A stretch of 64,000 bases of DNA from Pseudomonas sp. IPO3778 (GCF_013386825.1 NZ_JACARC010000012.1:74004-138003); one strand, 5' to 3'. Counted from the stretch's first letter, positions 25,807-35,385 are shown. Notes: generated by a model not told the origin, from the sequence alone. Numbers and translations are program-made.

Positions 25807-26410
25807 CCTGCTGGCGTTTACCTTCGCCGCCACGCTGCTGACGCTCACCCCGGGCCTGGACACCGCCCTGGTGTTGCGCACCGCCACGGTGGAGGGCAAA
25901 CAACAGGCGTTGCGCGCCACCCTGGGTATCAACGCTGGCTGTTTGCTATGGGGCGCGGCGGTGGCCTTTGGGCTGGGCGCGTTGATTGCCGTGTCCGAGG
26001 TGGCCTTCAACGTCTTGAAGTATTGCGGCGCGGCTTATCTGGCGTGGCTCGGCTTGAACATGCTGCTGCGCCCGCGCCGCTCGCTGGCCCCCGTCGCGGC
26101 AGACGGCAAGCCCGGCGCCAACTGGTTCTTGAAGGGCATGCTGGGCAACGTCCTCAACCCCAAGGTCGGGATTTTCTACGTGTCGTTCCTGCCGCAGTTC
26201 ATCCCGCAGGGGCATTCCCTGGTGGCCTGGACATTCGGGCTGGTGAGCATCCATGTGGTGATCAGCCTGATCTGGTCGCTGGTGCTGATCGGCGCTACCC
26301 AGCCACTGGCCGGGGTGCTGCGGCGTGAAAAGGTGATCCAGTGGATGGACCGCACCACCGGCATGATCTTTGTGCTGTTTGCGGCCCGGCTGGCGTTCAG
26401 CAAGCGCTGA
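25790..26410 (+). CDS. LysE/RhtB family amino acid exporter
   Basis: This inner-membrane protein of 206 residues has about six helices, the usual size for the RhtB family of amino-acid and homoserine lactone exporters. The signature early loop LTLTPGLDTALVLRTA and the central GMLGNVLNPKVGIFYVSFLPQF are present. GGGAGG upstream of the ATG lies within the short upstream frame. It ends two bases from the convergent TetR gene. Confidence 0.9.
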   Translation: MPIADNLLAFTFAATLLTLTPGLDTALVLRTATVEGKQQALRATLGINAGCLLWGAAVAFGLGALIAVSEVAFNVLKYCGAAYLAWLGLNMLLRPRRSLAPVAADGKPGANWFLKGMLGNVLNPKVGIFYVSFLPQFIPQGHSLVAWTFGLVSIHVVISLIWSLVLIGATQPLAGVLRREKVIQWMDRTTGMIFVLFAARLAFSKR

Positions 26411-26412
26411 GG

Positions 26413-27117
26413 TCAGCGCCGGTCCCGGTGCCGCACCAACCCTTCGAGGGTAAACCGCGCCTGCATCAGCACCACGTCCCGCACCAGCTCCATTTCTTTC
26501 TGGTTCACTTCGGTCCAGTTCAGGGCGGAGAGCAGCTTGGGTTTCTGCACCCGAAACGCCAGGCCCTGGGTGAATAACGCCATCGAGTGGATCACCGTGC
26601 GCTCGTCGTCGACCGCAAGGCCCGCCAGGCGCGCGATCAGCAGGCGGATCACGTTGGTAATGCGTGACTTGAAGCATTCGTCGAAGGCCATGGTCGCGCT
26701 GTCGGGGCACAGGCCGGCTTGATGGCGATCCATAAACGCACGCCAGGCGGTGGTTTCAGGACTGTCCTGAATCGTCGAGACCACCGTGCCGAGGATGCCC
26801 AACGAGACCTCGATCAGCGCCTGATCATCAACGTCGGGATTGGCCAGCGCACCTTCCGCGGCCTCAACGGGCTCGGACATTTTTCGCCACAGCAGCGTGA
26901 TCAAGTGTTCGACGCATGCCAGGTACACGCCTTCCTTGCCATCAAAGTAGTACTGGATCGCCGGAGCATTCACCCCCGCTGCGTTGGCGATGTCCCGGGT
27001 GGACGCACCGTCATAGCCACGCTCGCCAAACACCACCACGGCCGCTTCGACAATGCGTGCGCGGGTTTCTTCGCCTCGCTGATAACCCCCTTCGGCGGCC
27101 GGTTTATGTCGTGCCAT
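26413..27117 (-). CDS. TetR family regulator of the adjacent efflux system (CecR-like)
   Basis: This 234-residue regulator has an N-terminal helix-turn-helix (ASTRDIANAAGVNAPAIQYYFDGKEGVY, about 35-62) and a long helical C-terminal domain of the DUF1956/CecR type. It is divergent from an HlyD-MFS-outer membrane pump operon across a 99-base spacer that contains a strong inverted repeat, so repression of the pump is the natural role. The inducer is unknown. Confidence 0.9.
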   Translation of the reverse strand: MARHKPAAEGGYQRGEETRARIVEAAVVVFGERGYDGASTRDIANAAGVNAPAIQYYFDGKEGVYLACVEHLITLLWRKMSEPVEAAEGALANPDVDDQALIEVSLGILGTVVSTIQDSPETTAWRAFMDRHQAGLCPDSATMAFDECFKSRITNVIRLLIARLAGLAVDDERTVIHSMALFTQGLAFRVQKPKLLSALNWTEVNQKEMELVRDVVLMQARFTLEGLVRHRDRR

Positions 27118-27148
27118 GTGTCGCTCCGTTTTTTTAACGTAACCAAAA

Positions 27149-27200
27149 TATACCAGTTGACAAATTTTCGCGAAAAAACGAATTTATTCCAACTGATATA
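27149..27200. promoter_or_regulatory. Operator-like inverted repeat in front of the efflux operon
   Basis: TATACCAGTTG (27149-27159) and CAACTGATATA (27190-27200) are complementary at 10 of 11 positions. Between them lies a perfect 12-base palindrome TTTTCGCGAAAA (27165-27176). It is placed between the TetR gene and the pump operon; the binding protein is inferred. Confidence 0.55.
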
Positions 27201-27216
27201 AAACTGGAGTGACTTG

Positions 27217-28329
27217 ATGTCTGCTGCACCTCCCTCATCTCAGGTCATTCCTGATACCACCGTCAACGGCCAGCGCGGCAAAGCCCGGCGTATTCTCATG
27301 ACACTGGCCGGCGTTGCGCTGCTGCTGGGGCTGGCGTGGGGCGCCTGGTGGTGGCTCACCGGGCGCTTTATCGAGACCACCGATGACGCCTACCTGCAAG
27401 CCGACAGCATCAGCGTGGCGCCGAAAATCAACGGCTACGTCGCCGAAGTGCTGGTGGCCGATAACCAGACCGTCAAGCGCGGCGACGTGCTGGTACGCCT
27501 GGACGCCCGCAAATACCAGGCAGTGAGTGACGAAGCCTCGGCAACGATTGCGGCCCGCGAGGCCGACTTCGCCAAGGCCCAGGCCGACCTGGTGCAGCAG
27601 GATTCAACCATCGCCGAAGCCCGCGCCCAACTGCAAGGCGCTCAAGCCGACGCCCAGCACGCACAAACCGAAGTCGCCCGTTACGCGCCCCTGGCCCGTT
27701 CCGGTGCCGAGCCGGAAGAACGCCTGGCCCAACTCAACAACCAACTGGCCCAGGCCCGCAGCACCGTGGCCGCCAAGCAGGCCGCGTTGCGCTCCAGCCA
27801 AACCCGCTACGGCACCCTGCAAGCCCAGCTCAAGCAAGCCCAGGCACAACTTGGGGTGGCCAAGGCCAGCGAAGCCCAGAGCCAACTGGATGTGGACGAC
27901 GCCGTCATCCGCAGCCCACTCGACGGCCGCATTGCCGATCGCGGCGTGCGTGTCGGCCAATACGTACAGCCCGGCACGCGCCTGTTGACGGTGGTGCCAG
28001 TGAGCGCGATCTACCTGACCGCCAATTACAAGGAAACCCAGATCGGCGAGATGCGCGCCGGGCAGACCGTCACCGTGCATGTGGACGCACTGCCAGGCCA
28101 TGATATTCAGGGCCATATCGACAGCCTGTCCCCGGGCACCGGTGCACAGTTCGCGTTGTTGCCGCCGTCGAACGCCACCGGTAACTTCACCAAGATCGTG
28201 CAGCGCGTGCCCGTGCGCATTTCCCTGGATGTACCGGATGACGACGTTCGCCAGGCCCTGGTGCCCGGCTTGTCCGCCACCGTGGAAGTCGACACCCGCA
28301 CCCACACGGCAGATGCCAACCATGGCTGA
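27217..28329 (+). CDS. HlyD/EmrA family membrane fusion protein
   Basis: This 370-residue periplasmic adaptor is anchored by one N-terminal helix (about 27-48, MTLAGVALLLGLAWGAWWWL). A biotinyl-lipoyl-like strand pair (ETTDDAYLQADSISVAPKINGYV), a long alpha-helical coiled hairpin rich in Ala/Gln (about 100-215) and a second lipoyl half (AVIRSPLDGRIADRGVRVGQYVQPG) follow, as in EmrA. It links an inner-membrane MFS pump to an outer-membrane channel. ATG 27217 has GGAG upstream. Its end overlaps the next gene by eight bases. Confidence 0.93.
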   Translation: MSAAPPSSQVIPDTTVNGQRGKARRILMTLAGVALLLGLAWGAWWWLTGRFIETTDDAYLQADSISVAPKINGYVAEVLVADNQTVKRGDVLVRLDARKYQAVSDEASATIAAREADFAKAQADLVQQDSTIAEARAQLQGAQADAQHAQTEVARYAPLARSGAEPEERLAQLNNQLAQARSTVAAKQAALRSSQTRYGTLQAQLKQAQAQLGVAKASEAQSQLDVDDAVIRSPLDGRIADRGVRVGQYVQPGTRLLTVVPVSAIYLTANYKETQIGEMRAGQTVTVHVDALPGHDIQGHIDSLSPGTGAQFALLPPSNATGNFTKIVQRVPVRISLDVPDDDVRQALVPGLSATVEVDTRTHTADANHG

Positions 28330-29902
28330 AGCCCTCTTGACCGACGTGCCCGCGGACAAACCGCGCAACGCGTCGCTGACAGACTGGATCGCGGTTGCCG
28401 CCGGCTCGCTGGGCGCGTTGCTGGCGACCCTGGACATCTCGATCACCAACTCGGCCCTCCCGCAAATCCAGGGCCAGATCGGCGCAACCGGCACTGAAGG
28501 CACGTGGATTGCCACCGGTTACCTGATGTCGGAAATCGTCATGATTCCCCTCGCCGCCTGGCTGACCCGGGTATTCGGGTTGCGCCGGTTTCTGATCGGC
28601 ACCGCCTTGATGTTCACGTTTTTCTCGATGTTCTGTGGGCTGTCATCGAGCCTGGGCGCGATGATCGCCGGGCGCATCGGCCAGGGTTTTGCCGGCGGCG
28701 CGATGATCCCGACCGCCCAGACCATCGTGCGTACCCGCCTGCCCGCCCATCAGTTGGCCATCGGCACCACGATGTTCGGCATGACGGTGATTCTCGGTCC
28801 GCTATTGGGCCCGGTGATTGGCGGATGGCTCACGGAGAACATCAACTGGCGCTGGTGCTTCTTCATCAACCTGCCCGTCAGCATCACCTTGATCACCTTG
28901 CTGATCACCGGCTTGCCGAGCGAGCGCATGAACCTTCAACAGTTCATCAAGGCCGACTGGCTGGGCATCCTTGGCCTGGCCATGGGCTTGAGTTCACTCA
29001 CTGTGGTGCTGGAGGAAGGCCAGCGCGAACACTGGTTCGATTCCCTGCTGATTATCTGGCTGAGCATTGCGATGGTGGTTGGCTTCTTCCTGATTGCCGT
29101 GGGGCAGCTGCGCTCGAGTACGCCGATACTGCGCCTGCAACTGGTGCTCAACCGCAGCTTTGGCAGCGTGCTGCTGATTGCCACGGCCGTCGGCGCCGGC
29201 TTGTATGGCACGGCGTACCTGGTGCCGCAGTTCCTCGGGATTTTGTCGGGCTACAACGCGCAGCAATCCGGTTCGATCATGCTGCTGTCGGGCATCCCGG
29301 CGTTTCTGCTGATGCCGATCCTGCCGAGAATGTTGGGCCGCCTCGACCTCCGGATGATGGTCGGTGTGGGTTTGTTGATGTACTGGGCCAGCTGTTTTCT
29401 CGACACTCAGCTCACCGCCCAGAGTGTCGGCCATGATTTTTACTGGTCGCAGATTCTGCGGGGCTTCGGGCAGATCCTGGTGATGATGCCCCTCAGCCAG
29501 CTGTCCATGCGGTCGGTAGAAGCCCGGGATGCCGGTGACGCGGCCGGGCTCTACAACATGTCCCGCAACCTCGGCGGCACCCTGGGGCTGGCGTTGCTGG
29601 GGGTGCTGATGGACCGGCGCAGCCACTTTCACGACGACATGCTGGGCGAAGGCATCCAGGCCAATACCCAACTGGCCCAGGACCAGATGGCGAACAACAC
29701 CGCCAGCTACCTGGCGCAAACCGGTGACCCTTCTACGGCGTCCTTGCAAGCCCTCGGTAACCTGGCCAGCGACATCGCCCAGCAAGCGGCGGTGATGGCC
29801 TATAACGACGCGTTCTACGTGCTGGGACTCGCCATGCTGGCGTGCCTTCCCCTGATCTTCATCCTGAAAAAGCGCGCGGCGCAGGCAGGCCAACGAACAT
29901 GA
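28322..29902 (+). CDS. DHA2 family MFS multidrug exporter (EmrB/QacA type)
   Basis: The 526-residue inner-membrane protein has 14 predicted helices, the normal DHA2 topology. The motif at the end of helix 1 (ATLDISITNSALPQIQG) and motif C (GPLLGPVIGGWL) are present. The upstream in-frame extension overlaps the adaptor gene in the wrong context; the ATG at 28322 is the start. It is the pump of the EmrAB-NodT-like operon. The substrate is probably a hydrophobic toxic compound. Confidence 0.93.
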   Translation: MAEALLTDVPADKPRNASLTDWIAVAAGSLGALLATLDISITNSALPQIQGQIGATGTEGTWIATGYLMSEIVMIPLAAWLTRVFGLRRFLIGTALMFTFFSMFCGLSSSLGAMIAGRIGQGFAGGAMIPTAQTIVRTRLPAHQLAIGTTMFGMTVILGPLLGPVIGGWLTENINWRWCFFINLPVSITLITLLITGLPSERMNLQQFIKADWLGILGLAMGLSSLTVVLEEGQREHWFDSLLIIWLSIAMVVGFFLIAVGQLRSSTPILRLQLVLNRSFGSVLLIATAVGAGLYGTAYLVPQFLGILSGYNAQQSGSIMLLSGIPAFLLMPILPRMLGRLDLRMMVGVGLLMYWASCFLDTQLTAQSVGHDFYWSQILRGFGQILVMMPLSQLSMRSVEARDAGDAAGLYNMSRNLGGTLGLALLGVLMDRRSHFHDDMLGEGIQANTQLAQDQMANNTASYLAQTGDPSTASLQALGNLASDIAQQAAVMAYNDAFYVLGLAMLACLPLIFILKKRAAQAGQRT

Positions 29903-31320
29903 TTTATCGCTCACTTCCCCTGCTCTTCACCGTCGGCCTGCTGACGGCGTGTACCGTGGGGCCGGACTACCAGGGCGCACCGGATGCCGCGCCAAAAACC
30001 CTGGCGGCCGGGCGCTTGCCCCACGCCGACAGCGGTCTGCCACGCACACCAGCTGTCGCTCAGTGGTGGCAAACCCTGGGCGACCCGCAGCTCAACCAGT
30101 TGGTGGCCCAGGCCCTGCAAAACAGCCCGGACATGGCAACCGCCCAGGCCCGGCTCAAACAATCCCGCGCCAGCCTGAGTGGCGCCAATGCCAACGCCCT
30201 GCCGAAGATCACCGGCGATGCTGCGATGCTCAAACTGCGCTCTCCCGACACCTCGGCATTGGGGGGCAGCAGCGGCGGCGGTCGCGGGCCCTTGAGTCTT
30301 TACCTCGCCGGCTTTGATGCCAGTTGGGAGGCCGACCTGTTTGGCGGCACTCGCCGTGCAATCGAGGCGGCCCAGGCGGAAAACGACGCGTCACAGGCGC
30401 AATTGGCCGATGCCCAAGTGCAACTGGCGGCCGAGGTGGTGCAGACCTATGCCGACCTGCGGGACCAGCAGGCGCGACTGGCGCTGGTGGATGCCAGTGT
30501 CGACATCGAGGAGCAGGCGTTGGACCTGACCCAACAGCGGCGCAGTCGTGGTGTGGCCTCGCAGTTGCAACTGGAACAGGTACTGACCCAGGCCGAAAAC
30601 ACCCGGGCTCAACGCTTGCCGCTGCAAGCGTCAATCGTTGAAGCCGTGGACCAACTGAACTTGCTGTGTGGCCTGGAGCCGGGGGAGCTGGATGCACAGC
30701 TCAACACGCCCCGTGCCCTGCCCGCCATCCCAAGCCAAGTGCCGTTTGCCGACCCGGCGGCGATTCTGAAAGCCCGTCCTGACATCCGCGTGGCCGAGCG
30801 CCAACTGGCGTCCAGCAACGCTCAGATCGGCGAGAAAACCGCCGACTGGTTTCCCAAGCTCAGCCTGATGGGCGACTTGTCATTCTCGGCGGCGGATCCG
30901 GGGCATCTGGCACGCAAGGACAGCGGCACCTGGCTGCTGTTGCCGCGGCTGACCTGGAACGCCCTGGATTTTGGCCGGGTGGCGGCCAGTGTCAAAGGCG
31001 CCGAAGCCGGGCGCGACGAGGCCCTGGCCCATTACAAAAGCGTGGTGCTGAGTGCGTTGCGTGACGCGGATGTGGCGTTGGCCCGGTATGGCAACCAGCG
31101 GCAGAACGTGGTGCTGTTGCGCAATGTGGAGTCGTCGGCGGTGCGGGCGGCGGACCTGACGCGCCAGCGTTATAAGGCAGGCACGGCGAGTACCCTGGAC
31201 TGGCTGGATGCGGAGCGTACCCGGTACCAGGCGCAGGAGAGCCGGATTTCCGGGGATGCGGCGTTGCTCAAGGACTTTGCGTCGTTGCACAAGGCGCTGG
31301 GGTTGGGTTGGACGTTGTGA
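29899..31320 (+). CDS. Outer membrane efflux lipoprotein (NodT/OprM family)
   Basis: This 473-residue protein has a lipoprotein signal peptide (lipobox LLTAC, Cys near residue 17) followed by TVGPDYQGAP, the canonical opening of NodT-family channels. Two repeats with the long alpha-helical barrel follow. The ATG at 29899 overlaps the previous stop (ATGA), so the gene is translationally coupled to the pump. It completes the three-component drug exporter. Confidence 0.93.
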   Translation: MIYRSLPLLFTVGLLTACTVGPDYQGAPDAAPKTLAAGRLPHADSGLPRTPAVAQWWQTLGDPQLNQLVAQALQNSPDMATAQARLKQSRASLSGANANALPKITGDAAMLKLRSPDTSALGGSSGGGRGPLSLYLAGFDASWEADLFGGTRRAIEAAQAENDASQAQLADAQVQLAAEVVQTYADLRDQQARLALVDASVDIEEQALDLTQQRRSRGVASQLQLEQVLTQAENTRAQRLPLQASIVEAVDQLNLLCGLEPGELDAQLNTPRALPAIPSQVPFADPAAILKARPDIRVAERQLASSNAQIGEKTADWFPKLSLMGDLSFSAADPGHLARKDSGTWLLLPRLTWNALDFGRVAASVKGAEAGRDEALAHYKSVVLSALRDADVALARYGNQRQNVVLLRNVESSAVRAADLTRQRYKAGTASTLDWLDAERTRYQAQESRISGDAALLKDFASLHKALGLGWTL

Positions 31321-31342
31321 CCGCTCAGGGCAACGCTTGACC

Positions 31343-31431
31343 CTGTGGGAGCTGGCTTGCCTGCGATGCAGACACCTCGGTGTATCTGATGCACCCAGTT
31401 GATGCCATCGCAGGCAAGCCAGCTCCCACAG
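31343..31431. repeat. REP-like palindrome, 26-base perfect arms
   Basis: The arms 31343-31368 and 31406-31431 are exact reverse complements (core GTGGGAGCTGGCTTGCCTGC). It sits between the efflux operon and the convergent OsmC-YcaO gene and can form a long hairpin that might stop transcription from both sides. Confidence 0.85.
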
Positions 31432-31449
31432 GTATTCTTCGTAGATCGA

Positions 31450-33645
31450 TCAGCGTGCCGTGTTAGCCCGCGCCGCATGCAGCTTCTTGTAGCTGTCAAT
31501 CAACCGCAGATGCCGATCCAGCCCTTCCAGCTTCATGCTCGTCGGCGTCAAGCCGTAGAACCGCACGCTGCCGTTCACCGAACCAATCGCTGCGTCCATC
31601 CGCTCGTTGCCAAACATCCGGCGCAAGTTCACTTCGTAGTCCGCCAGTTCCAGGTCTTCGTCCAGTTCCATCTCCAGCACCGCATTCACGGCCTGGTAGA
31701 ACAGCCCGCGCTCGACGGTGTTGTCGTTGTACTGCTGGAACATCTCCACCAGTTCCTTGGCTTCTTCGAACTGCTGCAAGGCCAGGTATATCAGCAGCTT
31801 CAGTTCCAGGATGGTCAACTGCCCCCACGCGGTATTGTCGTCAAACTCGATGCCGATCAAGGTGGTGATGTCGGTGTAGTCGTCCAGCTCACTTTCCACC
31901 AGGCGCTCAACCAGGCCCTTCAGCTCGGCTTCGTCAAGGCGGTGCAGGTTCAGGATGTCTTCGCGGAAAAACAGCGCCTTGTTGGTGTTGTCCCAGATCA
32001 GGTCGTCGATCGGGTAGATCTCCGAATAGTCCGGCACCAGGATGCGGCAGGCGGTCGCGCCGATGTGCTCGTACACCGCCATGTACACTTCCTTGCCCAT
32101 GCCTTCGAGGATGCCGAACAACGTCGCGGCTTCCTCGGCGTTGGAGTTTTCACCCTGGCCGGAGAAGTCCCATTCGACGAATTCGTAATCCGACTTCGAG
32201 CTGAAGAAGCGCCACGACACCACGCCGCTGGAGTCGATGAAGTGCTCGACAAAGTTGTTCGGCTCGGTCACCGCGTGGCCTTCAAACGTCGGCTGCGGCA
32301 AGTCGTTCAGGCCTTCGAAGCTGCGGCCTTGCAGCAGCTCGGTGAGGCTGCGTTCCAGCGCCACTTCCAGGCTTGGGTGGGCGCCGAACGAGGCGAATAC
32401 GCCGCCGGTGCGCGGGTTCATCAAGGTCACGCACATCACCGGGAATTCACCGCCCAACGACGCATCCTTCACCAGTACCGGGAAGCCCTGGGCTTCCAGG
32501 CCCTGAATCCCGGCCAGGATGCCGGGAAATTTCGCCAGCACTTCCTGGGGCACATCCGGCAGCGCAAATTCGCCTTCGATGATTTCGCGTTTCACTGCAC
32601 GCTCGAAGATCTCCGACAGGCACTGCACCTGGGCTTCAGCCAGGGTGTTGCCGGCACTCATGCCGTTGCTGAGGTACAGGTTCTCGATCAGGTTGGACGG
32701 GAAATACACCACCTCGCCATCGGACTGGCGCACAAACGGCAGCGAAACAATGCCGCGTTCTTCGTTGCCGGAGTTGGTGTCGTACAGGTGCGAGCCGCGC
32801 AGCTCGCCATCGCGGTTGTAGATATGCAGGCAGTGGGCGTCGAGGATTTCCGGCGGCAACTCGTCTTTACGGCCGGGCTTGAACCAGCGCTCGTCCGGGT
32901 AATGCACAAACGCCGCGTTGGCGATGTCTTCGCCCCAGAACTGGTCGTTGTAGAAGAAGTTGCAGTTCAGCCGCTCGATAAACTCGCCCAACGCCGACGC
33001 CAGTGCGCCTTCCTTGGTGGCGCCTTTGCCGTTGGTAAAGCACATCGGCGAGTGGGCATCGCGGATATGCAGCGACCACACGTTGGGCACGATATTGCGC
33101 CACGACGCGATCTCGATCTTCATGCCCAGGCCCGCCAGGATGGCCGACATGTTGGCGATGGTTTTTTCCAGCGGCAGGTCCTTGCCCGCGATGTAAGTAC
33201 CGGCATCGGACGCCGCGCTCGGCATCAACAACGCCTGCGCATCGGCATCCAGGTTTTCCACTTCTTCGATCACAAACTCCGGCCCGGCCTGCACGACCTT
33301 TTTTACCGTGCAACGGTCGATGGAACGCAAGATGCCCTGGCGGTCCTTGTCGGAGATATCCGCCGGCAGTTCCACCTGGATCTTGAAGATCTGGTTGTAG
33401 CGGTTTTCCGGGTCGACGATGTTGTTCTGGGACAGGCGAATGTTGTCGGTGGGGATGTTGCGGGTTTCGCAGTACAACTTCACAAAGTAGGCCGCACACA
33501 ACGCCGACGACGCCAGGAAGTAATCGAACGGACCGGGGGCCGAGCCATCGCCCTTGTAGCGAATAGGCTGATCGGCCACCACGGTGAAGTCGTCGAACTT
33601 GGCTTCAAGTCGAAGGTTGTCGAGAAAGTTGACCTTGATTTCCAT
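31450..33645 (-). CDS. OsmC-YcaO fusion protein
   Basis: This 731-residue cytosolic protein joins two families. Residues 1-135 resemble OsmC: FDYFLASSALCAAYFVKLYCE with Cys50 and CTVKKVV with Cys112, the pair used for peroxide reduction. From about 155 on it is a YcaO protein, with the ATP-binding patterns GALASALGEFIER and LAEAQVQCLSEIFERAV and the acidic C-terminus; E. coli YcaO, without OsmC, is about 586 residues. YcaO enzymes activate amide backbones with ATP; E. coli YcaO is tied to RimO modification of ribosomal protein S12. No azole or thioamide peptide gene is nearby, so the S12-related role is more likely than peptide natural-product synthesis. Confidence 0.9.
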   Translation of the reverse strand: MEIKVNFLDNLRLEAKFDDFTVVADQPIRYKGDGSAPGPFDYFLASSALCAAYFVKLYCETRNIPTDNIRLSQNNIVDPENRYNQIFKIQVELPADISDKDRQGILRSIDRCTVKKVVQAGPEFVIEEVENLDADAQALLMPSAASDAGTYIAGKDLPLEKTIANMSAILAGLGMKIEIASWRNIVPNVWSLHIRDAHSPMCFTNGKGATKEGALASALGEFIERLNCNFFYNDQFWGEDIANAAFVHYPDERWFKPGRKDELPPEILDAHCLHIYNRDGELRGSHLYDTNSGNEERGIVSLPFVRQSDGEVVYFPSNLIENLYLSNGMSAGNTLAEAQVQCLSEIFERAVKREIIEGEFALPDVPQEVLAKFPGILAGIQGLEAQGFPVLVKDASLGGEFPVMCVTLMNPRTGGVFASFGAHPSLEVALERSLTELLQGRSFEGLNDLPQPTFEGHAVTEPNNFVEHFIDSSGVVSWRFFSSKSDYEFVEWDFSGQGENSNAEEAATLFGILEGMGKEVYMAVYEHIGATACRILVPDYSEIYPIDDLIWDNTNKALFFREDILNLHRLDEAELKGLVERLVESELDDYTDITTLIGIEFDDNTAWGQLTILELKLLIYLALQQFEEAKELVEMFQQYNDNTVERGLFYQAVNAVLEMELDEDLELADYEVNLRRMFGNERMDAAIGSVNGSVRFYGLTPTSMKLEGLDRHLRLIDSYKKLHAARANTAR

Positions 33646-33743
33646 GCGGGATTACCAGAATAGCGAGCAAAATATGGCCGCCATTATCCGGGTTTCGAGG
33701 CGTAAGTCTTGTGCTTTCGGGCCGGGCCGATCGCTGGAGCCTG

Positions 33744-34541
33744 TTATCCGCCGCGCTGAAAGTCCGCGATCTGTTGCCACATCGCGATCGGGTTGGAGTA
33801 CATCGGGAAGTGCCCGCACTGGGCAATCGGCGCCAACCGCACGCCGTGCGCCTGGATATGCGCCAGGTACGACAGATGGGCGTTCTGCTCGCCGTACATG
33901 AACATACGCGGGCATGCCAGGCCGAGGAATTTGCCCATCAGGTCGGCGTTATCCGACAGCTCGACCATCGACTGGAAAATCCCCCGCACCGCACCGGCGC
34001 GCACTTTATGCCTCAGGCTCGCCGAATAGAGCGCGCTGGCATAGGCCGGCGCCTGGCGGGTGCGCTCGATGAACGCGGTGAAAAACGCCTCGGGATCATC
34101 CGCCGGATAGTCGACGATCTGCCGGCTGAGGAAGCAGTCTTCGGGGGCGATATTGCCTTCGATATCGACAAAGCTCAGCACCCGGCCCGGGAACCGGTGC
34201 GCCAGCATCAGGGCGGTCAGGCCGCCCATGGAGTGGCCCACCAGATGGAACTGCTCGATGTGGAAATGCTCCAGCACCTGCACGGCGGTCTGCAGCAGGA
34301 ACGGGATGGAGATTCGCGAGAGGTCGCTACACTGGCTTTCACCGCAACCGGGGGCGTCGTAGGCGACAAACGGATGACCATCAAACGCGGGCTGCAGGAC
34401 GATGTCGGCGTAGTCTTCCTTGGTGGAGCCGAAGCCATGCAGGAACACAATCGGCGCCAGGGTGCCCGTGCGGTGGATCGTGGCGATGTTCAACGGCACA
34501 CCGTCGACCGTCAGGGGGAGCTGGGTGTGAGTGAATGGCAT
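33744..34541 (-). CDS. Alpha/beta hydrolase
   Basis: This 265-residue cytosolic protein has the full alpha/beta-hydrolase set: HGFG oxyanion loop (35-38), nucleophile Ser104 in GHSMGG, and His in QCGHFPMYSNP near the C-terminus. The acidic residue is probably Asp or Glu in MYGEQNAHLS. It has no signal peptide. The length and pattern fit small esterases or C-C hydrolases without a known substrate. It is 98 bases upstream of the OsmC-YcaO gene on the same strand and may be cotranscribed with it. Confidence 0.85.
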   Translation of the reverse strand: MPFTHTQLPLTVDGVPLNIATIHRTGTLAPIVFLHGFGSTKEDYADIVLQPAFDGHPFVAYDAPGCGESQCSDLSRISIPFLLQTAVQVLEHFHIEQFHLVGHSMGGLTALMLAHRFPGRVLSFVDIEGNIAPEDCFLSRQIVDYPADDPEAFFTAFIERTRQAPAYASALYSASLRHKVRAGAVRGIFQSMVELSDNADLMGKFLGLACPRMFMYGEQNAHLSYLAHIQAHGVRLAPIAQCGHFPMYSNPIAMWQQIADFQRGG

Positions 34542-34695
34542 ACAAAGACTCCTTGAAAAAGGCTATCGCACCAACGGCTGCGGCGGCCCAAAAGCTGCCA
34601 ATTTCAAGGATATGACGGCCGCGGTAAATACCGGATTCAGGAAGGTATCCATAGGCAAATCGTATGAATTCACGCAGCAACGCGTGAGGCGTTGC

Positions 34696-35259
34696 TCAGT
34701 CCGAGACGTGGGTGACCGGGATGGTCTGGTCATCCGGTGCCGGCGCACTGCCCTTCTTTTCCCGACGGTCGTTTATCCATTGGCCCACCTGGGTCTGGAA
34801 GTCGGCGGGCGACTTGCGGCTGACCTTTCGGGCAAGGTCAAGGATGGTTTGTTGGGCCAGGGCTTCTTCCATGCGTTTTTGGGCGGTCATCATCGCGGCG
34901 TGAATCGAGCAATGCCCGTCCAGCGCCCAGGCCGGCGGCTTGCCTTCGAACAGCGCACAGCGGCCGCGGATTTCCCGGCAATCAAAAATCAGCTTCTGGC
35001 CGTCAATCGCGTTGACGATATCCAGGATGCTGATCTCGTCCGAAGACCTCGACAGCTTGAACCCACCCCGCACGCCTTCGGTGGCCACCACCAGTTTTGC
35101 CTTGGCCAGCTTGGTGAAGATCTTCGCCAGGTAATCCAGGGGCACGCCTTGCAACTCGGCAAGATCACGCACGCTGGCCTCGCGGCTCTCGCCACCATCG
35201 CCTACCAGAAACACCAGGCAGTGAATGCCGTATTCAACGCCTGCGCTGTAAAGAGGCAT
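34696..35259 (-). CDS. Rrf2 family transcriptional regulator
   Basis: This 187-residue regulator has an N-terminal winged helix (MPLYSAGVEYGIHCLVFLV..., recognition region LAELQGVPLDYLAKIFTKLAKAKLV) and a cysteine triad Cys94, Cys101, Cys117 for a probable iron-sulfur cluster. Spacing (6 and 15 residues between) differs from IscR and resembles redox-sensing members. It is divergent from an NADH-dehydrogenase-like flavoprotein with a perfect inverted repeat in the spacer. A redox-responsive repressor of that gene is the simplest model. Confidence 0.88.
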   Translation of the reverse strand: MPLYSAGVEYGIHCLVFLVGDGGESREASVRDLAELQGVPLDYLAKIFTKLAKAKLVVATEGVRGGFKLSRSSDEISILDIVNAIDGQKLIFDCREIRGRCALFEGKPPAWALDGHCSIHAAMMTAQKRMEEALAQQTILDLARKVSRKSPADFQTQVGQWINDRREKKGSAPAPDDQTIPVTHVSD

Positions 35260-35360
35260 CTAAATCTCCGACTAAATGAGTCGCATATTTTAGCCACCAT
35301 CGGTCTCATCAGCAAGGACCTTCCCGAGAAAACGGGGCAGATAAATTTCTTGCCTCCTGT

Positions 35361-35385
35361 AACTACGATCAATATAGTCGTAGTT
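35361..35385. promoter_or_regulatory. Candidate Rrf2 operator
   Basis: AACTACGA (35361-35368) and TCGTAGTT (35378-35385) are perfect inverted copies with a 9-base spacer, 51 bases upstream of the flavoprotein start and about 100 from the Rrf2 gene. Palindromes of about this size are typical Rrf2 sites; binding is inferred. Confidence 0.55.

Noticed and set aside
31399..33663. A 754-codon open frame antisense to the OsmC-YcaO gene
   Set aside because: It mirrors the sense codons of a high-GC gene and its translation (repeated QVFVQF, VVVVLLEHLHQF) has no domain. The sense frame has clear OsmC and YcaO motifs.
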